DNA from: Feifania hominis
GTDB lineage: Bacteria > Bacillota > Clostridia > Oscillospirales > Feifaniaceae
Length of the DNA: 64,000 nucleotides
Assembly: GCF_014384765.1 (NCBI RefSeq)
Contig: NZ_JACRSP010000005.1
Coordinates: 62,001 to 126,000 of the forward strand
Reading direction: 5' to 3'
Of this stretch, positions 33,951 to 39,325 are shown in pieces; positions within the stretch are counted from its first letter, which is position 1, and each line of letters opens with the position of its first letter. Made by a program: the position numbers and the translations under genes. The notes below the pieces were generated by a model that saw nothing but the letters and a program-made list of their open reading frames with translations, had not been told where the DNA came from and ran no database searches.

Positions 33951-34306
33951 TACGCGTTGCCGTTTCTCGCGAGCTGGAGCTTGAGGCTCTGAATCTCGCT
34001 GTAGAGCTTGGCGATTTCGCGGCGGCTGTCGTCGTTGGCGCTCTTGAGCTTCGCGATGTCCTCGAGGTACACCTTGAGCTGCGAGCGCAGATTGTCCGCC
34101 GCGTCGGTCGCCTTGGTGCACTCGTCGCAGAAGTTCAGGGCGCTGAGCATGGCGGCCATGTTGACCGAGATCTTCTCATTGCCCTCGAGCGTGCGGCGGA
34201 TCTCCTTGTCGACGGCCTTGGCGAGGCGGTCGACGTATTCCTCGCTCTCCTCGGTGAGAAGAGAGAAAGAGGTGTCCATGATCTTGATTGTGACGCGGTT
34301 TTTCAT
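33950..34306 (-). CDS. zapA: Cell division protein ZapA
   Basis: Bundles FtsZ protofilaments at the division site. 118 residues: NRVTIKIMDTSFSLLTEESEEYVDRLAKAVD at the N-terminus and a C-terminal coiled coil (about 65-112). The ATG at 34306 is the one with GGAGGAAAAGG upstream; the ATG at 34324 lies before the SD. First gene of the operon. Confidence 0.92.
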   Translation of the reverse strand: MKNRVTIKIMDTSFSLLTEESEEYVDRLAKAVDKEIRRTLEGNEKISVNMAAMLSALNFCDECTKATDAADNLRSQLKVYLEDIAKLKSANDDSRREIAKLYSEIQSLKLQLARNGNA

Positions 34307-34410
34307 AGCCTTTTCCTCCATCATTCCGAAAACTCATGTCTTATGTCTGTAGCGTTGTCAACATATAAAACAATTATAATATAGCGCTGGTGTAAAGTCC
34401 ACCGCTATTG

Positions 34411-34440
34411 AAAAAAGAGACCGCCCGCAGGGCAGTCTCT
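34411..34440 (-). terminator. Terminator after the X-X-SUKH gene
   Basis: Minus strand: AGAGACTGCCC / GGGCGGTCTCT (one mismatch) followed by TTTTTT, directly behind the stop codon. It also insulates the zapA operon from the toxin locus. Confidence 0.85.
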
Positions 34441-35697
34441 TCAGTAGAAGAGCCAGTCAAAAAAGCCGGGAAAGTCACCGGCGATGAGATAGGCCTCGCC
34501 CGCCGGCGAAAAACGGCGGCTCTGGTCCCAGTAGTAGACGCCGTCGGGCTCGCTGCGCCGAAAGGCGAGATAGCCCTCCTCGAAGCACCGGCCGATGATA
34601 ACATAGTCCGTGCGCAGGCAGATCTTGTTCTGGTACAGCAGGTCGGTCGTCCCGTTGCCCGGCGCGACGCCGTAAAGCATGGACGGCGAGACGAGCCGGT
34701 CAATCTCTCTGAGGCGCACGGGCCGGGTGTCGTAGAGCGCAAAGCTGCCGCCGTTTGTGCCCTTGAGAAAGTGCCGGTAGCTCTCGGGGAAGGGAAAGCC
34801 AATCTGCTGCTCGAGCGCGTCGATCTGCCCGTCGGTGGCCGGGGCGCCGCCGCCCCCGGGCAGACGGTACCAGCCGTCTTGCACGCCGTAGTCGAGCGAG
34901 CGGGACAGCGTGGTGCTCAGCCACGGCCTGCCCTCCTGCACGGCCCGAAGAAGAGTCCAGTCCACATCGCGGCCGCAGACATCTGTCAGCTCGCCGATGA
35001 TGGCGGAAGCAGTGTCTTTCGGCAGGGCGGGGGCGTTCTGTAGCCCCGCGGCACTGTAGGCATAGCCGAAACACCAGTAGTATTTGCTGTAGAGAATGTC
35101 CGCCCTTGTGTGGCCGCTCAGGCGCAGGATGTCCGCCGCACAGGTGTCAAGAAAGCGGTATCTGTTGTAGAAAGCGGTGGGCATTGCATATAGACGCATC
35201 CCCAGACGCCCCTGCGTCTCGTACAGCTTGACAGACTCATAGCCGCACTGTTCCATCAGCTCGTCGATGTCGCGGATGATGAGGGAAATTTTGCTCTCCG
35301 GCTCGAGAGCCCTCGACAGCGCAGCGCTCAGCCAGGGCTTGTGCTGGTCGATGGCCTGCAGCAGCGGCAGATCGACGGCGTCTTTTTCCAACGCCAAAAT
35401 CTCCTCAAAGATCCGGTTTTGATCGTGGCTGAGCGCCCGGTTCGGCGCGGTGTGCTTTTCCAGCGTCTCTTTGTAGGTGGTAAACCAGTAGAATTTGCTG
35501 TAGAGAAGCTCCGGCATCGTAAAGGACGACTCTTTGAGAATAGCCGGCGCGCAGGTGTCCAAAAAGGACCAGGCATTGAGCATGTCGTTGACCTCGCGGT
35601 AGGCGTACCGGTTCAACTGGACCGCCGGGCAGAGGTAGACCGGCGTGTACTTACAGTGAGACATATAGGCTTTGACAGTCTGAATGAGCAGCTCCAC
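34441..35697 (-). CDS. Fusion protein: two family-X domains plus a SUKH (SMI1/KNR4) domain
   Basis: 418 residues from GTG with GGGAGG 8 nt upstream. Residues 1-134 and about 135-270 are two copies of the domain found alone in the three small X genes nearby (shared marks: LMEQCGY, FLDTCA..IL, ILYSKYYW, PWLS-TLS). About 285-418 is a SUKH domain: IDALEQQIGFPFPESYRHFLKGTNGG, TTDLLYQNK, GVYYWDQS and FPGFFDWL match the solo SUKH gene at 38882. SUKH proteins neutralise nuclease toxins in polymorphic toxin systems, so a multi-domain immunity protein is likely. Unlike the rest of the array it is GC-rich, with the same codon flavour as the chromosome. Own promoter and terminator. Confidence 0.8.
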   Translation of the reverse strand: MELLIQTVKAYMSHCKYTPVYLCPAVQLNRYAYREVNDMLNAWSFLDTCAPAILKESSFTMPELLYSKFYWFTTYKETLEKHTAPNRALSHDQNRIFEEILALEKDAVDLPLLQAIDQHKPWLSAALSRALEPESKISLIIRDIDELMEQCGYESVKLYETQGRLGMRLYAMPTAFYNRYRFLDTCAADILRLSGHTRADILYSKYYWCFGYAYSAAGLQNAPALPKDTASAIIGELTDVCGRDVDWTLLRAVQEGRPWLSTTLSRSLDYGVQDGWYRLPGGGGAPATDGQIDALEQQIGFPFPESYRHFLKGTNGGSFALYDTRPVRLREIDRLVSPSMLYGVAPGNGTTDLLYQNKICLRTDYVIIGRCFEEGYLAFRRSEPDGVYYWDQSRRFSPAGEAYLIAGDFPGFFDWLFY

Positions 35698-35725
35698 AGG
35701 CGTCGCCTCCCAGCCGGTTTTTTTC

Positions 35726-35753
35726 AGTGTAGCACAAATGGGGCTAAAGTCAA
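35726..35753 (-). promoter_or_regulatory. Array promoter 1 (X-X-SUKH gene)
   Basis: Minus strand: TTGACT (35748-35753), 16 bp, TACACT (35726-35731). The spacer TTAGCCCCATTTGTGC is nearly identical to those of the other array promoters. Confidence 0.75.
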
Positions 35754-35764
35754 CAGGGTAAGAA

Positions 35765-35786
35765 GAGGCCGCCCGTGGGCGGCCTC
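35765..35786 (-). terminator. Array terminator after the first YezG-like gene
   Basis: Minus strand stem GAGGCCGCCC / GGGCGGCCTC followed by TTCTT, 9 nt beyond the stop. Same stem wording as at 36800, 37801 and 38852. Confidence 0.7.
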
Positions 35787-35794
35787 TCAAATTG

Positions 35795-36226
35795 TCAGGT
35801 CTTGTTTTTCATTTCTTTTATCCAGTCTTCAAATACGTCTACAGTATCTCTTCCCTCTTCGGGGAAGCAAACCTGTTCATATTTATATTCCGCATTGAAT
35901 CGACCTGTATTTGCATCAAAATACATCTTTATTTCTTTTGGGATAGGGCGATCATATTGTGAACCCAAATCATCAAACTTGCAAATGTCCTTCGTTGCCA
36001 TCTCCAGAAGCTGCATGCCCAACTGATCGTCTTTAATGACCTTTTCTGCCCGGACGATTTGACCGCCCACCTCGAAAAAAACATTAAACGATTTCAAGTG
36101 CTCTTCGTTACAGCAATAGGCAAAAACCTTATCCACATGTTGATTGGCAATATCCAACGCTTCCATACAAAGGGCAATAATGCCTGACTGGATATCCATA
36201 AATTCATCTTCAAATACCTTATTCAT
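35795..36226 (-). CDS. YezG/DUF600-like putative immunity protein A
   Basis: 143 residues, paralogue of the gene at 36828 (shared VFEDEF, CME, DKVF-YC, DRP-P-EIK, and a beta strand ending FNAEYKYE). The KVF-Y strand and the EIK..D...G-FNA-Y-Y pattern resemble the YezG family, antitoxins of LXG/polymorphic toxins; this assignment is from memory of the pattern and is moderate. Own promoter and terminator. The sequence is AT-rich compared with the flanks. Confidence 0.6.
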   Translation of the reverse strand: MNKVFEDEFMDIQSGIIALCMEALDIANQHVDKVFAYCCNEEHLKSFNVFFEVGGQIVRAEKVIKDDQLGMQLLEMATKDICKFDDLGSQYDRPIPKEIKMYFDANTGRFNAEYKYEQVCFPEEGRDTVDVFEDWIKEMKNKT

Positions 36227-36255
36227 AGTAGCACCTCAGCTTTATCGCTGCTTTC

Positions 36256-36283
36256 AGTATAACAGAGATCGCTCCAGTGTCAA
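36256..36283 (-). promoter_or_regulatory. Array promoter 2 (YezG-like A)
   Basis: Minus strand: TTGACA (36278-36283), 16 bp, TATACT (36256-36261); 29 nt before the ATG. The spacer differs from those of the X genes. Confidence 0.75.
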
Positions 36284-36284
36284 T

Positions 36285-36312
36285 AAAAGAAGCCGCCCTG
36301 TTGGGCGACTTC
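36285..36312 (-). terminator. Array terminator after X1
   Basis: Minus strand: GAAGTCGCCC / GGGCGGCTTC with loop AACA, then TTTT. The same wording recurs after X3 at 38334. Confidence 0.75.
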
Positions 36313-36324
36313 CTGTATGGATTG

Positions 36325-36729
36325 TTATTCAGGTTGAAGCTCCTCTACGAGAGTAGGGCTTAGCCACGGCTTACTTTCCTCGATTGCCTCAAGCAGATCC
36401 CAGTCGACGCGTCCCTTGGAAAGCTCCATGATCTGCTCCATCATTTGAAACTGAATGTGTTCCAACTCCGGATCCTCACCGGTATATGTTTCCGCCAGCT
36501 TTTTATACTGGTCAAACCAATAGTATTTGCTATACAAAATATCTTCCATAGAATGTGATGTCATTTTCAGAATATCTGACACTCGGGCGTTTAAAAAACA
36601 GTACTTATTAAGCAGGCCGTTTACGGCATCGTGCTCACTGTCGTCCAGGCCGGGAGTTTCAACTAGGTCAATGGGATGATACCCACATTGCTCCATTAGC
36701 GTTGCAATATTTTTAATCATAAGTTTCAT
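36325..36729 (-). CDS. Family-X single-domain protein X1
   Basis: 134 residues, MKLMIKNIATLMEQCGY at the start and PWLSPTLVEELQPE at the end. Homologous over its whole length to X2, X3 and both N-terminal domains of the fusion gene. Predicted soluble and helical, with conserved CGY, CFLNARV.DIL, ILYSKYYWF and W-LL-AI-E-KPWLSP. No known family recognised. Set among SUKH and YezG-like genes behind a toxin, it is probably an immunity protein or adaptor. GGTGGTG serves as SD; the longer frame up to 36768 reaches the promoter. Confidence 0.75.
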   Translation of the reverse strand: MKLMIKNIATLMEQCGYHPIDLVETPGLDDSEHDAVNGLLNKYCFLNARVSDILKMTSHSMEDILYSKYYWFDQYKKLAETYTGEDPELEHIQFQMMEQIMELSKGRVDWDLLEAIEESKPWLSPTLVEELQPE

Positions 36730-36756
36730 ATGAGTCACCACCGATAGGTTTATATC

Positions 36757-36784
36757 AGTGTAACACAAATGGAGTCAAAATCAA
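36757..36784 (-). promoter_or_regulatory. Array promoter 3 (X1)
   Basis: Minus strand: TTGATT (36779-36784), 16 bp, TACACT (36757-36762), then CTATCGGTGGTGACTCAT to the ATG, as at X3. Confidence 0.7.
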
Positions 36785-36794
36785 TAGCGCTTAT

Positions 36795-36821
36795 AAAAAG
36801 AGGCCGCTCGTGGGCGGCCTC
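36795..36821 (-). terminator. Array terminator after YezG-like B
   Basis: Minus strand: GAGGCCGCCC / GAGCGGCCTC stem followed by TTTTT, just past the stop. Confidence 0.78.
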
Positions 36822-36827
36822 TTTCTG

Positions 36828-37289
36828 CTACGCTCTTTCTGCCAGCTTCATTTGCTCAAACCACCGGTCGGCGACGGTGTCGGCCGTGTCTGTGGTGCTG
36901 GAGGAATACACATTCTCATACTGATAGTCGGCATTCAAACGGTTTTGTTTTACATCATAAATGAGCTTGATTTCGGTGGGCATGGGCCGGTCGGAATTCT
37001 TGCAGAGAGCTCTCAGCTTCATGAGATCCTCCATGATAATATCCAGAACCTCCCGCTGCCTTTCCGGAGAAACATCATAGGGGGAATCCTGTGGGCCAAT
37101 GGCATCGTTGAGTTTATGCCTTTCAACAACAATACCGTTTATTTTGTAAAAATAGCTGCAGGAAATGACTTTACCCTCACATGAACAATAGACAAATACT
37201 TTGTCGGCGCGATCTTCAACATTTTCCATACAGATGGAAACCATATCGACCTGTAACTCGCCGAATTCATCTTCAAATACTTTACTCAT
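36828..37289 (-). CDS. YezG/DUF600-like putative immunity protein B
   Basis: 153 residues, paralogue of the gene at 35795 (see the shared VFEDEF front and DKVFVYC, EIKLIYD, LNADYQYENV). Begins 37 nt after the X2 stop with GAAAGGAG and no terminator between, so X2 and this gene form a two-gene transcript, the only such pair in the array besides toxin-SUKH. Confidence 0.6.
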   Translation of the reverse strand: MSKVFEDEFGELQVDMVSICMENVEDRADKVFVYCSCEGKVISCSYFYKINGIVVERHKLNDAIGPQDSPYDVSPERQREVLDIIMEDLMKLRALCKNSDRPMPTEIKLIYDVKQNRLNADYQYENVYSSSTTDTADTVADRWFEQMKLAERA

Positions 37290-37326
37290 TGTTTTACTCC
37301 TTTCTATAATTTCAGATGGTATATTA

Positions 37327-37731
37327 TCAGACGAGCCAAAGCTCTTTTACTAGAGTGGGGCTCAGCCATGGTTTGTTTTCATCGATTGCCTGCATAAGGG
37401 GCCAGTCTACTTCACCTTTTAAAGTTCCAATAATTTGATCAAAAATTTGCATTTGAAAGTCAAAAAGTGTAGGATCCTCACCCACATATATTTCAAGCAA
37501 ATCTTTATATTTTGTGAACCAATAATATTTACTGTATAGAATTTCTTCTAAAGAATAGTCTGTGTTATGTAGAATATCTTTTACTCTAGCATTTAGGAAA
37601 CAGTAATTGTTAAGCAGATTGTTGAGCTCATTATACTGCTGCTCATTGAGTCCGGAGGTTTCACACAAATCAATGGGGGTATATCCACATTGCTCCATTA
37701 GCGTTTTAATATTTTTAATCATAAGTTTCAA
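37327..37731 (-). CDS. Family-X single-domain protein X2
   Basis: 134 residues. The codon at the position of the ATG in X1 and X3 is TTG, and the SD GGCGGTGA is kept, so translation probably starts at TTG (LKLMIKNIKTLMEQCGY). It keeps all family marks (ILYSKYYWFTKYKD, DENKPWLSPTLVKEL). Closest to X3 in sequence. Confidence 0.75.
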   Translation of the reverse strand: MKLMIKNIKTLMEQCGYTPIDLCETSGLNEQQYNELNNLLNNYCFLNARVKDILHNTDYSLEEILYSKYYWFTKYKDLLEIYVGEDPTLFDFQMQIFDQIIGTLKGEVDWPLMQAIDENKPWLSPTLVKELWLV

Positions 37732-37758
37732 GAAAATCACCGCCGGTGAGTTTTTATC

Positions 37759-37786
37759 AGTGTAGCACAAATCGGGCTAAAGTCAA
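37759..37786 (-). promoter_or_regulatory. Array promoter 4 (X2 and YezG-like B)
   Basis: Minus strand: TTGACT (37781-37786), 16-bp spacer TTAGCCCGATTTGTGC, TACACT (37759-37764). Identical to the X3 promoter. Confidence 0.75.
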
Positions 37787-37800
37787 CAGGACTTATAAGA

Positions 37801-37827
37801 AGAGGCCGCCCTATAAGGGCGGCCTCT
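37801..37827 (-). terminator. Array terminator after the broken SUKH gene
   Basis: Minus strand: AGAGGCCGCCC / GGGCGGCCTCT with loop TTATA, then TTCTTAT. Part of the direct repeat. Confidence 0.7.
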
Positions 37828-37830
37828 TTA

Positions 37831-38273
37831 TCAAGGACACTGTTTTACGAAATCCGTGAATGTGTCAGCAATAAAATATGTGTTGTACTCATCGTCTGAT
37901 TGCTTGAAATGGTAGGTATGATCCCAATAATATACTCCAGCGTCCTCTTCATTGCAGATGAGTACGATGAAACCGCTTTCAAGACTTGTGCAATGATGAT
38001 GCTGTCCGGCAACATGTCATACCCATATGTCTTGTTCCAGGACAACAAATCGGTATGGCTGGCTTGGGGCGTAAGCCCAAAAAGAACGTCGACGCTGGCA
38101 CTTTCGTTGATATCATCAATATGAATAAGAAAATCCGTATTCAAATCTATTACGCCGCCGTTGATCTCCGCGAGAAAATTCTTATAATCGTCGGGGAGAG
38201 AGATATTCAATTGGTTTTCGAGTTCTGAAATCTGTGCGCTTGAAAGTTTTCCAAAAGTTTTTTCCAGTTTCAT
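37831..38273 (-). pseudogene. Frameshifted SUKH immunity gene copy
   Basis: 443 nt against 444 nt in the intact copy at 38882: one base is missing near 37990 (CAAGACTTGTGCAATG here, CAAGACTCGAGCCGATG there, plus-strand reading). Up to DSIII the protein matches the intact one; after that the frame changes, the product stays out of frame and stops at 37845. The original stop codon is still visible at 37831-37833. The promoter and SD are intact, so the loss is recent. A sequencing error cannot be ruled out. Confidence 0.8.
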
Positions 38274-38303
38274 TTTGCACCTCGACGATTGCTGGTTTTT
38301 CAT

Positions 38304-38332
38304 ATTGTAACATGATACAGCAGAAACCACAA
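38304..38332 (-). promoter_or_regulatory. Promoter of the broken SUKH copy
   Basis: Minus strand: TTGTGG (38327-38332), 17 bp, TACAAT (38304-38309). It is not part of the direct repeat; the intact copy is instead read from the toxin transcript. Confidence 0.55.
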
Positions 38333-38333
38333 T

Positions 38334-38361
38334 AAAAGAAGCCGCCCTGTTGGGCGACTTC
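38334..38361 (-). terminator. Array terminator after X3
   Basis: Minus strand: GAAGTCGCCC / GGGCGGCTTC, loop AACA, TTTT. Same as after X1. Confidence 0.75.
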
Positions 38362-38373
38362 CTGTATTGATTA

Positions 38374-38778
38374 TCAGTCAGATTGAAGTTCCTTTACCAG
38401 AACAGGACTCAACCAAGGTTTGTTTTCATCGATCGCCTGCATAAGGGGCCAGTCTACATCGCCTTTTAGTTCAATACCAATTTGTTGAAATATCTGATAT
38501 TGAATCTGCTCTAATTCGGGATTTTCCTCTAAAAAGCCTTCAACAGTGTCTTTATATTGTGTAAACCAGTAATATTTGCTATATAGAATTTCATCAATGG
38601 AATGCTCTGTTAGTTTTAAGATGTCCTGTACCCGTGCATTTAGAAAACAAAAACAATTTAACAGATCGTTGGCCTCTTTATATTGAAGCTCATTTAGCCG
38701 CGTTTCATTACACAGGGCAATGGGAATATAACCACATTGCTCCATTAGCGCTGTGATATTTTTAATCATTAGTTTCAT
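38374..38778 (-). CDS. Family-X single-domain protein X3
   Basis: 134 residues, MKLMIKNITALMEQCGY ... ENKPWLSPVLVKELQSD. Keeps CFLNARVQDIL and ILYSKYYWF. It lies between the two copies of the SUKH repeat, with its own promoter and terminator, and was probably carried along in the duplication that made X2. Confidence 0.75.
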   Translation of the reverse strand: MKLMIKNITALMEQCGYIPIALCNETRLNELQYKEANDLLNCFCFLNARVQDILKLTEHSIDEILYSKYYWFTQYKDTVEGFLEENPELEQIQYQIFQQIGIELKGDVDWPLMQAIDENKPWLSPVLVKELQSD

Positions 38779-38805
38779 ACGAGTCACCACCGATAGGTTT
38801 TTATC

Positions 38806-38833
38806 AGTGTAGCACAAATCGGGCTAAAGTCAA
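38806..38833 (-). promoter_or_regulatory. Array promoter 5 (X3)
   Basis: Minus strand: TTGACT (38828-38833), 16-bp spacer TTAGCCCGATTTGTGC, TACACT (38806-38811). Confidence 0.75.
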
Positions 38834-38851
38834 CAGGGCAGGCTTATAAGA

Positions 38852-38878
38852 AGAGGCCGCCCTTATAGGGCGGCCTCT
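38852..38878 (-). terminator. Terminator of the toxin-SUKH transcript
   Basis: Minus strand: AGAGGCCGCCC / GGGCGGCCTCT, loop TATAA, then TTCTT; 4 nt beyond the SUKH stop. Confidence 0.75.
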
Positions 38879-38881
38879 TTA

Positions 38882-39325
38882 TCAAGGACACTGTTTTACG
38901 AAATCCGTGAATGTGTCAGCAATAAAATATGTGTTGTACTCATCGTCTGATTGCTTGAAATGGTAGGTATGATCCCAATAATATACTCCGGCGTCCTCTT
39001 CATTGCAGATGAGTACAATGAAACCACTTTCAAGACTCGAGCCGATGATGATACTGTCCTCTACCATGTCGCCCCCATACGTTTTGTTCCAATACAACAA
39101 ATCGGTATAGTCGGTTTGGGGAGTAAACCCAAAAAAAACATCAACACTTGCGCTCTCGTTAATATCATCAATATGAATGAGGAAATCTGTATCCAAGTCT
39201 ATCCCGCCGCCGTTTGTCTCCGCGAGGAAGCTCTTATAATCGTCAGGAAGAGAGATATTCAATTGGTTTTCGAGTTCTGAAATCTGTGCGCTTGAAAGTT
39301 TTCCAAAAGTTTTTTCCAGTTTCAT
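38882..39325 (-). CDS. SUKH (SMI1/KNR4) immunity protein
   Basis: 147 residues: ISELENQLNISLPDDYKSFLAETNGG is the classic SUKH opening, GVYYWDHT and FTDFVKQC the closing strands. SUKH domains bind and inhibit nuclease and other toxins of polymorphic systems. The ATG overlaps the toxin stop by ATGA, and its SD GGAGGT is inside the last toxin codons (Gly-Gly-Ala-Lys), so synthesis is coupled to the toxin: the expected cognate antidote. Confidence 0.88.
   Translation of the reverse strand: MKLEKTFGKLSSAQISELENQLNISLPDDYKSFLAETNGGGIDLDTDFLIHIDDINESASVDVFFGFTPQTDYTDLLYWNKTYGGDMVEDSIIIGSSLESGFIVLICNEEDAGVYYWDHTYHFKQSDDEYNTYFIADTFTDFVKQCP

Larger units (their letters stand above)
37755..38286. repeat. 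Direct repeat copy 1 (SUKH unit)
   Basis: About 530 bp, near-identical to 38801-39336. It contains an X promoter, a GAGGCCGCCC terminator and a full SUKH gene including its GAGGTGCAAA ribosome binding site. The two copies are about 1.05 kb apart with X3 between. This is direct evidence of recent tandem duplication. Confidence 0.85.
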
